Of a stretch of DNA of 49,971 nt, positions 37,963 to 46,389 are shown piece after piece. Made by a program: the position numbers and the translations under genes. The notes under the pieces were generated by a model, which was not told the DNA's origin, did no database searches, and was given only the letters and a program-made list of their open reading frames with translations. Source of the DNA: Gallionella sp. GTDB lineage: Bacteria > Pseudomonadota > Gammaproteobacteria > Burkholderiales > Gallionellaceae. Numbering within the stretch: position 1 is the first letter of the stretch; every line of letters starts with the position of its first letter. The stretch is taken from contig JAQUAI010000005.1 in NCBI GenBank assembly GCA_028687335.1, positions 1-49,971 on the forward strand. Direction: 5' to 3'.

Positions 37963-38729
37963 CAATTTCTTGCAAAAGCCAGCTGGTAATCTTCAACTCC
38001 GTTGAATACGGCCAACTTTTGCGAGAGCGTTGGAATCGAATAATTGGCGTTTTTCAATAACGCGATAGCGGCAAAATGCCAGCGTTGCTTGCCGCTATGT
38101 GAGTCGATCACCAGCGAACCTTTTGCGATCTCGTAGCCGATATCCTGCATCGCGCGACTCAACTCATCCTCACTTGGCATAAACCCCTGAGTGAAATGCA
38201 GATCGACGGCGATGGCATGACGTGAAGGTAGCCACATCTCCAACTTGGCGACCCACATCATCACCAGCGCGGACATCACCGTCAATGAGATCGCCGCCGC
38301 ATAAAAGCCAACGCCGACCAACACACCGATGGCCGATGCCGTCCAGATCGAAGCGGCCGTGGTCAGGCCGCTGATGGTGAACCCCTCTTTGATAATCACA
38401 CCCGCGCCCAAGAAGCCCACGCCCGTCACGATGCCTTGGATAACGCGCGTGACATCAGGGTTAGATAACACCATCGTTTGCACTGCGACTTGTGCATGAC
38501 CACCAAACCAGAGACTGGGATAACCAACGATCACCGTCAGCGCAGCCGAGGCAAGACACACCAAGCTATAGGTGCGCATACCTGCCGCTCTGCCGTGATA
38601 AGAACGCTCATACCCCACCACCAAGCCCAGCAGCAACGCCCCCAGCAGATTGAAAAAGATGATGACGTTCGCCTCGACGATTGGCACAGACCAATAGGCG
38701 GACAAAGATTCAAACGATAGTAGTGTCAA
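37962..38729 (-). CDS. MgtC/SapB family membrane protein
   Basis: A 255-residue inner-membrane protein. Residues about 1-160 form the MgtC domain, with four to five membrane segments and the family signatures GLVVGYERSYHGRAAGMRTY and GILVG-like glycine-rich helices (GVGFLGAGVIIKEG). A C-terminal cytoplasmic domain (about 165-255) is ACT-like. MgtC proteins matter for growth at low magnesium and control of the F-type ATP synthase in pathogens; the role here is unknown. The start appears to be a TTG at 38729 with GAGAG upstream. No magnesium-sensing leader is recognisable. Confidence 0.85.
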   Translation of the reverse strand: MTLLSFESLSAYWSVPIVEANVIIFFNLLGALLLGLVVGYERSYHGRAAGMRTYSLVCLASAALTVIVGYPSLWFGGHAQVAVQTMVLSNPDVTRVIQGIVTGVGFLGAGVIIKEGFTISGLTTAASIWTASAIGVLVGVGFYAAAISLTVMSALVMMWVAKLEMWLPSRHAIAVDLHFTQGFMPSEDELSRAMQDIGYEIAKGSLVIDSHSGKQRWHFAAIALLKNANYSIPTLSQKLAVFNGVEDYQLAFARN

Positions 38730-38848
38730 GGGAGTCTCTCTGTTGATTCAGCTTACTGCATCAGGTTAACCCAGTAGTTCGTTAGGCGTGAGTGGGCTAT
38801 TCGCATGAGCCGCCGTTAATGCTAGGCGACCTCGATGCAACATCCGCA

Positions 38849-40474
38849 TCAGACCTTAAACTGGCTGATCAATTGTTGCAACTCTGATGCGATACGCGCC
38901 AAATCATCCGCCATGCGCCCGACATTTTGAATGTCCGATCCATTCTCCTCGGTCACAACAGCGATCTCGTCCAGGTTTTTGGAGACGCTTTGTGTCGATG
39001 TGGCTTGATCCTGCGTACTGGTGACAATGTTGCCCACCGACTGTGTGGCCTTGCTTGCAGCATCCACGATTTGAGTCAAAAGCTCATCCGTCAGTTGGCT
39101 CAACTGCGCACCTTTTTTCACCTCGATCTCAATATTCCCCATCGCACTGACCGCGCTATCGGTTTCCGTACGAATCGCATTGATGACACCAGAAATTTCC
39201 TGCGTACTGGACGAAGTACGTTCCGCCAGCTTTCTAACCTCATCTGCAACGACAGCGAATCCCCGACCTTGCTCACCCGCACGAGCAGCTTCGATGGCGG
39301 CATTGAGTGCCAACAAATTAGTCTGATCCGCGATCTCTTTGATGACCGTCGCTATTTGATCGATCTTACGGATGGATTGATTCAGCTGACTGACGATGCT
39401 AACCGAGCTATTAACAGTGGCAACCACGCCGCCGATTACCTCCATATTTTTGGCTACATTCATGTTCCCATCATGCGCAAGCCGCTCATTCAGGCGCACT
39501 GCCATCGCCGCACTAGCAGCCATCTCTGCGACTTCCGTATTAGAAACCGAGATCGCATCCATATTGCTTGCGACCGTGGTCACCTTGGTACTGAAATGTT
39601 TGTCGCGTTCTATCAGGCGTTCTACTTGGGAAGAAAGCGAAACGGAATGCGCTGCCGCATTATCGGCCGCGAATTTAACGCCAGACACGATCTGTTGCAG
39701 GCGACTGGCCGTTTCTTCCAGCGACTTGGACATTACGCCAAACTCATCCTCGCTCTTATAACTTCCTTGCAAGAGCAAATTGCCTTGAGATATTTGCGTA
39801 AAAGCAGATTGCAGTGCCGACAATCCCTTGGACAGACTGGATAACACGAGCGAGCCGAAATAAATCTGAAGCAAAAGGCTGATGCTAAAAATAGAGATGC
39901 CCACGATCACCAATTGTTGTCCTTTGGCTTTTCCGTTTTCGTAGGTCTGCTTAACAGCCTGTTGCTGTTCCGGCAACAGCAGCGATATCGGCTTGATCAT
40001 TCCGCCTTGGAATGCAGGCCATTCATCTTCCAACATCGGTGTGATGAGTTCTTTTTGGTCTGCGGCATAAGCTGCATCGAGCTTATCCAAAAAGGCGGGG
40101 AACAAAACAATTTGTTTGTCGATCTTGGCGATCTGCGCTTTGGCTTCATCACTAAAATCGTTGTTGGCTGTGGCCGCTTTAAAATCGCTCCAGTCCGTCG
40201 ATATCTTTCCGCGAACCTCCTTCAAGTGATTACGCGAGCCGACCGTTGGCATTTGATCCAGTAACACACCCGCCATCCTAAAGCGGATCTCTTTGACTGC
40301 ACTGTCTATTTCTTGCAACGCCATAGTGGGGAGCATTTGGTTCTCATAGACGTTCGCCAGCGCGCTATTACTCTTCCTCACGCTATACACATCCACAGCC
40401 GTCAATATCAAAGAGGCGAACACCGCCAAAATGAAACTGATTGTTAACTTCGATTTAAGTGTTTTGAGATTCAT
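38849..40474 (-). CDS. Methyl-accepting chemotaxis protein, four-helix-bundle type, outside the main operon
   Basis: A 541-residue transmembrane receptor. Membrane segments lie at about 9-29 and 188-210, around an all-helical periplasmic domain that starts with the 4HB_MCP-like [18 protein letters not shown] stretch. HAMP and a standard signalling domain follow, with [20 protein letters not shown] at the tip. No sigma-28 promoter matching that of the main operon is seen upstream. It is transcribed alone, leftward, between the MgtC-type and rhodanese genes. The ligand is unknown. Confidence 0.9.
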   Translation of the reverse strand: MNLKTLKSKLTISFILAVFASLILTAVDVYSVRKSNSALANVYENQMLPTMALQEIDSAVKEIRFRMAGVLLDQMPTVGSRNHLKEVRGKISTDWSDFKAATANNDFSDEAKAQIAKIDKQIVLFPAFLDKLDAAYAADQKELITPMLEDEWPAFQGGMIKPISLLLPEQQQAVKQTYENGKAKGQQLVIVGISIFSISLLLQIYFGSLVLSSLSKGLSALQSAFTQISQGNLLLQGSYKSEDEFGVMSKSLEETASRLQQIVSGVKFAADNAAAHSVSLSSQVERLIERDKHFSTKVTTVASNMDAISVSNTEVAEMAASAAMAVRLNERLAHDGNMNVAKNMEVIGGVVATVNSSVSIVSQLNQSIRKIDQIATVIKEIADQTNLLALNAAIEAARAGEQGRGFAVVADEVRKLAERTSSSTQEISGVINAIRTETDSAVSAMGNIEIEVKKGAQLSQLTDELLTQIVDAASKATQSVGNIVTSTQDQATSTQSVSKNLDEIAVVTEENGSDIQNVGRMADDLARIASELQQLISQFKV

Positions 40475-40592
40475 GATGACAGCCCGCCCTCTTGAAATAC
40501 TTCACGTCGAAAGACTCCATGCCACTAGGAGTGATTTGGAGCAGGTTGCAATGATCATGCCATGCCCGCTCCAATCACTTGCATCATCAGAA

Positions 40593-41060
40593 TTACTCTA
40601 CGGGATAACCCTTCGCTTTCCATTCTGGAACGCCCAGACGGAACCAATAGACCGACTTATATCCTCCCTTGATGGCAGCCGCCGCAGCTTTGTAGCCTTT
40701 CCAACATTCCGCGCCATTGCAATAAAAGACCAAGTTCGCACTCTTATTTGCCGGTAGTTTTGCTAGATCGATACTGTCCAGACTGGCATCAAAATCAGCC
40801 GCTTTCGCACTTTTTTCTTTATACGGGACGCTGATCGCGCCTTTGATGTGACCTTCTGCATACTCATTGGCAACACGGGCATCAACCGCTTGTGCGCCAC
40901 CATCAATCAATGATTTCGCTTTGGCCGCATCGACCAGAGTTGCGCCCTTTAAAGCATTCGGCGTTTCAGCCGCCAAAATGCCATTGCTGAAAATCAGCAT
41001 GGCGGCAGTGAATAAAGAAATTCCCGTGTTTTTTACAAGACCTGCGTGACTTAAGTTCAT
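40593..41060 (-). CDS. Secreted rhodanese-like domain protein
   Basis: From the ATG at 41060, with AGGAG seven bases upstream, this is a 155-residue protein: a signal peptide (about 1-32, ending ILAAE) and a single rhodanese domain. The active-site loop reads VFYCNGAECWKGYKAA, with the catalytic cysteine first, so it may bind sulfane sulfur in the periplasm. The substrate is not known. It stands alone, 118 bases before the start of the leftward receptor gene, and could share its transcript. Confidence 0.85.
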   Translation of the reverse strand: MNLSHAGLVKNTGISLFTAAMLIFSNGILAAETPNALKGATLVDAAKAKSLIDGGAQAVDARVANEYAEGHIKGAISVPYKEKSAKAADFDASLDSIDLAKLPANKSANLVFYCNGAECWKGYKAAAAAIKGGYKSVYWFRLGVPEWKAKGYPVE

Positions 41061-41476
41061 GGCAAAACTCCTATTGAAATAAAAAACAGTCCGGTGATAT
41101 TGCAACTTCAAACACACCCCCTACTCACACTTGGCGTGTCTGTTTTATCTCGGCAGGAAATCCACAAACTTTAGGGGGATTTCAGCGTACATATAAAAAA
41201 TCTAGCATTGGGCACGGTAGTTACCCGTAAAAATGATTATTTGACTGATTTTGAGAATCAAATTTTTAAGCTATTTTTTGCCAGTTATTCCCCTAATTCA
41301 TCGTCATCGACCTGCTGAAAGCACGTCGACACGAGAAGAGCCCCATCATTCGCCACGATGCCTCATATCGAGATAAAACGATCAATGCCATCACTGAAGC
41401 AAAGAAGCTGACATTTGATGTCAAAGCGCGATTCAAAACCCTCGCCAATCAACAGGTAGCGGATGATGTCGTCAAT
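41061..41476. other. Intergenic region upstream of the rhodanese gene, with a possible gene remnant
   Basis: The AT-rich half next to the rhodanese gene (about 41180-41290) should contain its promoter. The other half, 41298-41506, is an open plus-strand frame without a convincing start. Its predicted peptide contains ITEAKKLTFDVKARFKTLAN and is of natural-looking composition, then runs into antisense of the next gene. It may be the tail of a decayed gene. I recognise no family. Confidence 0.35.
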
Positions 41477-42136
41477 TCAGTAAGTCAGATTAGCGACCTT
41501 CTTTGCATGCTGCCCACGCTGCACTTCCTGCACCACGAAATGCGCCACATCCGCGCGGGAGATCTTGCCCATACGGTCGTGTTTCTCGAATTGACCGAGG
41601 CATCGATACTGTCCCGTCTTCACCCCATTGGTGAGGAACGCTGGACGTATCAACGTCCAATCCAGATCGCTCGCGCGCACGAGCTGCTCTTGCCTGTCCT
41701 TGTCGATATATATCTGACCTAACAGCAGCGGCAGGATCACTCGGTCATACAAAAACCCGCCATGCCCGCGACTATCCCCCGCCCCCATCCCGGTGATACA
41801 CAACAAGCGCGACACACCCGTCTGCCCCATCGCTTGCATGATGTTTTGCGTTCCGCGTGACAACAGCGTCACCGGCGTGCGTTGCAAAGGTGTGCCCAGC
41901 GCGCTCACCACCACATCCATCCCGCGCGTCGCGGCAATCATCGCATCGCTGTTCAGCACATCCCCCTGCATCACATCCAATCGTGACGATAGATCGGCAG
42001 GCAAGCGCGATGGGGTACGCACCAACACGCGCACTTTCATGCCAGCCGCTAGCGCCTGCTTGCATATCTCGATACCCGTCGGCCCCGTCGCACCGATCAC
42101 CAGAATGGAACGCGCATTGTCTTGAGTGTTTGTCAT
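41477..42136 (-). CDS. NAD(P)-binding NmrA/SDR-like protein
   Basis: A 219-residue atypical short-chain dehydrogenase-like protein with the Rossmann motif GATGPTGIEICKQAL at the N-terminus, a VVSALGTPLQ strand and the CITGMGAGDSRGHGG stretch. It lacks a clear YxxxK catalytic pair, so it may be a sensor or an NAD(P)H-quinone reductase-like protein of the NmrA/YwnB group rather than an alcohol dehydrogenase. It follows the secreted 187-residue protein after ten bases, and an AraC regulator lies beyond that, so the three may be one unit. Confidence 0.82.
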   Translation of the reverse strand: MTNTQDNARSILVIGATGPTGIEICKQALAAGMKVRVLVRTPSRLPADLSSRLDVMQGDVLNSDAMIAATRGMDVVVSALGTPLQRTPVTLLSRGTQNIMQAMGQTGVSRLLCITGMGAGDSRGHGGFLYDRVILPLLLGQIYIDKDRQEQLVRASDLDWTLIRPAFLTNGVKTGQYRCLGQFEKHDRMGKISRADVAHFVVQEVQRGQHAKKVANLTY

Positions 42137-42146
42137 ATTCGTCTTC

Positions 42147-42710
42147 TCACTGGCGAACCAAGGGATACGACGTAAGCGCGACTGGACGTGCCTTGGTCAG
42201 ATCACCCGCACGATCACCAAAATAGATTCGCCCATCTTTGAATGCCACCAGATCGTATTCGCCCATCGCCTGCATGATGCCTGGCACAAAGCCACAACCT
42301 TGGCTGACCAGCGGCAAAGCCTTACCTTTCTCAAGTGTGCATCCCATGCTGGCAAACATCCCCACACCCGCATCACTCTCCGCCGTCACATGGCGATGGT
42401 TCGCCGGGAATATCCCCTCGAATGCACCAGCCACCGTTGCAGAAGCTTGCCCCAACACATAGAAGCCGCCCACATCCAAACTGAACAGCGGTTGCTTTCC
42501 CTGTGCATCTGCATACGCACGGTAAGTCACCTTCCATTCCTTATCCGTGAACTTGAACGTACGCGTCGCAAAATGGCTGCCGTAATTCTCTAGTGCGGCA
42601 CTTGCCCACCGCCCTTTTAGTTGCGGCACATCTTGCGCTTGCGCGACAGACGCCGCACATAGCAACACGGCACAAGTCGCCAAAACGAATTGATTGAATA
42701 GCTTAAACAT
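42147..42710 (-). CDS. Secreted protein of unknown function
   Basis: A 187-residue protein from the ATG at 42710 (GGGGA six bases upstream), with a clear signal peptide (about 1-25, ending AQAQ). The mature part is mixed beta/alpha with WASAALENYGSHFATRTF near the start and an isolated cysteine pair (GCTLEKG... and SQGCGF). It has a distant look of APCDD1-type lipocalin-like domains, but I would not assign it. It lies between the AraC regulator and the NmrA-like gene, ten bases from the latter. Confidence 0.75.
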   Translation of the reverse strand: MFKLFNQFVLATCAVLLCAASVAQAQDVPQLKGRWASAALENYGSHFATRTFKFTDKEWKVTYRAYADAQGKQPLFSLDVGGFYVLGQASATVAGAFEGIFPANHRHVTAESDAGVGMFASMGCTLEKGKALPLVSQGCGFVPGIMQAMGEYDLVAFKDGRIYFGDRAGDLTKARPVALTSYPLVRQ

Positions 42711-42817
42711 GTCAGATCCCCTTCTATGGATATTAGTCGCATGGGATGCCCTCGCAATGCGATGAGCAACCCACAGCGGCGAAGGGCACAGCGCCCCTAT
42801 CGCCCGCAAGAAGGAAG

Positions 42818-43594
42818 TTAACTGACCGACGGATGGATGAATTGAATGGAACGGCTATTCTGCAGCAAGCCCCCAGCGGGGATGCCAAAGGTACGTTTGA
42901 ACAAACGACAGAAATGCGCCTGATCGGCGAACCCCGCACGCGCGGCAGCTTCTGTCAGATTCGCGCCATCGCGCACGGCAAACACGATGGCGGCTTTGAT
43001 GCGTTTCCACATCAAAAACTGCGAGAACGATACCCCCGCCTCCTGCACGAACAGATGCCGCATGCGCTCTGGCGAAAGATGGATCTGCGCCGCCACCTCT
43101 GGCAAGCCGATCTTCTCGTGCAGATGTTGCTCCACCCACGTGATCGCTTGCTCGACACGGCTATCGCGGGTATTCATCGGCTGCATATCAGCCGTCACCA
43201 ACGCCAAAGCCTCCTCGGCCACCACCAAACGTCGATCATGCGTCCATGCACGCATCTCATCCATCGTAGGGGAATACGGCCTTGCCTCTAGCCATATATC
43301 TGTCAGATCAAGGATTGGCTGACCATCTAATAACTGCTTCAGCTGCCAGCCAGTGCGGCTTTCCGCATCGATAAAGAAGATCAGATTGCTACCGCCCAGC
43401 CCGTTGCAGGCATGCGCCACATTCTGATTGATGAGCAACGCACGCCGCCCGGCGTGCAACACCCCGCCGATATGGCTATCGAATGGCGCAGACATGCCCA
43501 GCAAGATCTGAAAACAATGATGCCGATGCACCTCCACCTGCGCATCATGCGCAAGGAAGGAGATGATGTTTTTTTCAGGATGGAAAGGCAGCAT
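42818..43594 (-). CDS. AraC-family transcriptional regulator
   Basis: From the ATG at 43594, a 258-residue regulator. The N-terminal part (about 1-140) is a cupin-like effector domain starting with histidine-rich VEVHRHHCFQILLG; the C-terminal part (about 155-250) has the two helix-turn-helix motifs, IGLPEVAAQIHLSPERMRHLF and AARAGFADQAHFCRLFKRTFG. Such proteins usually activate adjacent genes. The next two leftward genes, the secreted protein and the NmrA-like protein, are the obvious candidates. The effector is unknown. Confidence 0.9.
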   Translation of the reverse strand: MLPFHPEKNIISFLAHDAQVEVHRHHCFQILLGMSAPFDSHIGGVLHAGRRALLINQNVAHACNGLGGSNLIFFIDAESRTGWQLKQLLDGQPILDLTDIWLEARPYSPTMDEMRAWTHDRRLVVAEEALALVTADMQPMNTRDSRVEQAITWVEQHLHEKIGLPEVAAQIHLSPERMRHLFVQEAGVSFSQFLMWKRIKAAIVFAVRDGANLTEAAARAGFADQAHFCRLFKRTFGIPAGGLLQNSRSIQFIHPSVS

Positions 43595-43777
43595 CAAGAC
43601 ACACGAATTTTAAAAAGCCCCGCGTTCATTGCTTAGCATCGGCAAGCGCGATTAGCGGCGATGCTTTATGTGGAGGGATGGCCGTTGCGCTGGCTGAACA
43701 ACTCGATTGCGACATAAAGATGAGTGACGTCATTTCGAAACGGTATCTGCTTGAGCGAGAGAGTGTCATTTTACTGA

Positions 43778-44512
43778 TTAGCCGTGCTTCTCAAGTTCTT
43801 TGTAAGTGAATGAAAGCGCGATAACTCCGAGCGCAAGGCCAATATAGAAAAGGATGTACAAGATTGTCTGTTCCACTGCCGTCGCCATATTGCGAGATAA
43901 AAGCCCGATCATTTTCTCGATCAACCACGGGAACAAGCCGACCACAGCAAAGATGCGCCATCCATTGCCACGGGTTTTTTCCCATGCCCCTCTCAGAGTG
44001 ATGCTCTCATCGATCGCCGACGCAGGAAAAACTAGGCACAATCGGGAAAATACATACATAGCCGGAATTGAGCCGATGTCCTTGACCCAGCCTGAAATTC
44101 CTTCTTCGGCGGTCATTGCGCTTGCACCCACTAGTGTTTTCAACAAGACAACGAAGGGAATTTCCAAGATCGCTGTCATTGTGTAAATCACGATCCCCCA
44201 TCCCAGAAATCGCAGCTCCCGATATCCGGGCATGGCATTGAATGATTGAAAACGATAGGCACTCCCGATCAATATCAACCGATGGCAGGTAATCGCAAAA
44301 AAAGAGGAGCCTAGTGCCAAAGCAAGCAAAAATATCCAAGACAAAAGGCCGTGTGGTTTACTAAGGAAAAATACCATACCGGCTCCCGCCGCCAACATCA
44401 GCACCAATACCAATGTAGGCACAGAAATCGCCCGCAACAACTCACCTTTGTTGGACCAAGCGAAATAAATCGTCGCTACAATAATTTTTAGAGAGGGTAG
44501 TTGATAGTTCAT
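43778..44512 (-). CDS. Multi-pass membrane protein, YciC/DUF975-like
   Basis: A 244-residue membrane protein with about six hydrophobic segments, starting at the ATG at 44512. The stretch from FSRLCLVFPASAIDES to LRGAWEKTRGNGWRIF resembles the arrangement in YciC-like and glycerophosphodiesterase-membrane-domain proteins, where a helix is followed by SW-x-x-TRGN. The function is unknown. It stands alone between an AraC gene and a FecR-domain gene. Confidence 0.7.
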   Translation of the reverse strand: MNYQLPSLKIIVATIYFAWSNKGELLRAISVPTLVLVLMLAAGAGMVFFLSKPHGLLSWIFLLALALGSSFFAITCHRLILIGSAYRFQSFNAMPGYRELRFLGWGIVIYTMTAILEIPFVVLLKTLVGASAMTAEEGISGWVKDIGSIPAMYVFSRLCLVFPASAIDESITLRGAWEKTRGNGWRIFAVVGLFPWLIEKMIGLLSRNMATAVEQTILYILFYIGLALGVIALSFTYKELEKHG

Positions 44513-44883
44513 ACGCAATTATTGGGCAGTAAAAATTGAGCTGAGCGGGAAGTTTAGCTACTTTGATTTTGGTTAGGCTGGCACTAGAAAAGCTCGCCGC
44601 ACCTTGGTCATCTCTTCGTCGGGGGCGGTGGTGACCATGGGGGCAATACTCTTGTTGTGTGACGGTATTGTCAAGAGGGCTTTGTGCAGGGGATTTATGC
44701 TTTAAATTTATTGATGCTCCCGTTAGGGAATGATTAATTAATTCATCTTTGATGAAACAACTAGCCCTTTCACTCAGCCGCAAAGGCTAACCGCCTAGCC
44801 AATGGAGGTGCGTATCAAGTTAGTATGGCGACCGTGCAGCACATTGTTGCAGCACTCCGTTCCCACCTAGAAAAGGAAGCAAC
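44513..44883. other. Intergenic region upstream of the FecR-domain gene
   Basis: This divergent gap of 371 bp has no convincing gene. TTCATC and GATGAA (44742-44756) form a perfect six-pair hairpin with a three-base loop, and an AT-rich segment at 44700-44745 could hold promoters. A CCGCAAAGG core at about 44770 slightly resembles the c-di-GMP-I riboswitch but lacks the rest of that structure. Confidence 0.4.
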
Positions 44884-45576
44884 ATGAGATACACCGCAAG
44901 CACGCCTAACCTGCAACGCCGTCGTCTGCTGCAAGCCTTGTCCGCAGGATTTCTGGTCTCGCTCATTCCCGTCTCTGCCAGTGCGTTGGAAGGTGCGGTG
45001 ACGCAGTCGGTGTTTCGACTGAAAGGGCGTGCTTGGGTAAATGGCAAGCGAGTGAATATGAGCACCATCATCAAACCGAACGACACAGTGAAAACCGGAC
45101 AAGGAAGTGAACTGGTATTTGTGGTGGGCGACCATGCGATGTTGCTGCGTGGTAGAAGTCATCTGGTGATTGAGCCGCATGAAAGCGAATCGGTGGGCGT
45201 TGCGTTGATCGGTGGCTTAAGGCTGTTCGCGGGCAAGTTGCTCTCAGTGTCGCGCAACAAAGGCATGCGCATCAACACACCCTCCGCCACGCTCGGCATT
45301 CGGGGTACAGGTGTGTATCTTGAGGCAGGGCCTGAGCGCACCTATTTCTGCACCTGCTATGGTGAAGTGGATGTACAGGCGGTAAATGATCCCGACAGCA
45401 AAGAGACCGTGATTTCCGCTCATCACGACAAGCCACTCTACATCTACGGTAAAGGTCAGCCAGGGCAGTGCATCCAGCCGATACCCCGTTTGCCCGTGCC
45501 CAACCATACCGATGAAGAGCTCATCATGGCCGAAGCGTTGGTGGGGCGTGTGCCGCCATTCACAGAGAAGCCGTAA
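44884..45576 (+). CDS. FecR-domain protein with twin-arginine signal
   Basis: A 230-residue exported protein. The N-terminus NLQRRRLLQALSAG, followed by a hydrophobic stretch and ASA, is a twin-arginine signal. The FecR domain (about 45-150) is recognised by VNGKRVNMSTIIKPNDTVKTG near its start and NTPSATLGIRGTGVYLE near its end. A following YFCTCYGEV segment contains a cysteine pair. Such domains occur both in anti-sigma factors and in surface or adhesin proteins; there is no sigma-factor gene nearby and no cytoplasmic domain, so a sigma-regulator role is unlikely. AAGGAAG precedes the ATG. Confidence 0.82.
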   Translation: MRYTASTPNLQRRRLLQALSAGFLVSLIPVSASALEGAVTQSVFRLKGRAWVNGKRVNMSTIIKPNDTVKTGQGSELVFVVGDHAMLLRGRSHLVIEPHESESVGVALIGGLRLFAGKLLSVSRNKGMRINTPSATLGIRGTGVYLEAGPERTYFCTCYGEVDVQAVNDPDSKETVISAHHDKPLYIYGKGQPGQCIQPIPRLPVPNHTDEELIMAEALVGRVPPFTEKP

Positions 45577-45643
45577 CTACCGGCTCGTCGCTCTCGCGAG
45601 GCGGGCGCAAAAAATCTCTCAGCTTAGCCATGCCAATCAACGC

Positions 45644-46030
45644 TTATTCCAGTGCCCCTTGCCAGAGCATGTCGTAACCCAATTCCTTGGTCTCAACACA
45701 CAGCTCGGCCAAGGCCGCGAATTTATCCTTGAATGCCTTGTCAGCGTGCGAGCGCTCATGCTCCTCGAAAGACTTCCAGTAAGTCACAATCGCAATATGT
45801 TTTTCCGCCGATCTCGAATCGCTCAACGAACCTTCGTTCGAAACGAAACCAGAGAACTCATACACCTGACCGGCAATGAAACCGCCTTTGTCGCCGCCGT
45901 AAGTATCCTTCACCACATTGCACATCTCGGCCAGCGCCACCTCGACATCCTCGAAAGCCACACCGGGTTTGATCGTGGCCGTATTGAAAAGCATCTTTGC
46001 CCCAAAAGGGATAGTGACAGGTGAAAACAT
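45644..46030 (-). CDS. Dimeric alpha/beta-barrel (ABM-type) protein
   Basis: A 128-residue cytoplasmic protein with the ferredoxin-like alternation and HIAIVTYWKSFEEHERSH stretch found in antibiotic-biosynthesis-monooxygenase / NIPSNAP-type proteins. The sequence does not say whether it binds heme or another substrate. GGAGG precedes the ATG by seven bases. It is monocistronic, pointing toward the FecR-domain gene. Confidence 0.65.
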   Translation of the reverse strand: MFSPVTIPFGAKMLFNTATIKPGVAFEDVEVALAEMCNVVKDTYGGDKGGFIAGQVYEFSGFVSNEGSLSDSRSAEKHIAIVTYWKSFEEHERSHADKAFKDKFAALAELCVETKELGYDMLWQGALE

Positions 46031-46389
46031 GATGAACCTCCAGTTGAAGTGAATCAGGTTAAAAGGAACCGCTCAAACCAACCACGGGCATTGCACTCTG
46101 TACCTATGCAGACAATCCTTCAACCCTTTTCCCATTGGTGGCAATTCAACACCGGACATCACGGGGGCGATTTTCCCGTCTCAGAAATGAACATCGCCCT
46201 TGCGGGCGATGTGTGAAATCAATGGATAACGTCACGCTGCCTTTTTCAAGGTAGCAACAGGCATCAACCTGTTCGGCTACAACTCAGCGAAGGGGGGCGA
46301 AAGTCATAATCGTCCCCACTAGCTTTGCGATTGCGTACTCGCTTGACGCAAAGGGCTAATGGGTAAACTCTTGAGCTACGTTAATTGCT
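46031..46389. other. Intergenic region without recognisable gene
   Basis: Nothing coding is convincing in this 359-bp stretch. The clearest structure is a perfect hairpin at 46191-46212 (CATCGCCC / GGGCGATG plus one A-T pair, four-base loop) without a following T-run. The part next to the ABM-type gene should hold its promoter. Confidence 0.45.

Noticed and set aside
38927..39844. Plus-strand open frame (305 codons) opposite the leftward chemoreceptor gene
   Set aside because: Antisense shadow of the signalling domain; no ribosome site and arginine-rich composition.
43640..43808. Short plus-strand frame with the peptide MAVALAEQLDCDIKMSDVIS
   Set aside because: It could be a gene remnant, but there is no ribosome site, no recognised homologue, and its end overlaps the 3' end of the YciC-like gene.
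44755..44850. Possible c-di-GMP-I (GEMM) riboswitch before the FecR-domain gene
   Set aside because: The CCGCAAAGG and following CCGCCTA segments recall the second half of the motif, but the first helix with its GCAAACC element and the tetraloop hairpin are absent. A covariance-model search (RF01051) would settle it.
46191..46212. Perfect nine-pair hairpin as a terminator
   Set aside because: There is no T-run on either side and the flanking genes do not end there; it may be a binding site or a chance structure.
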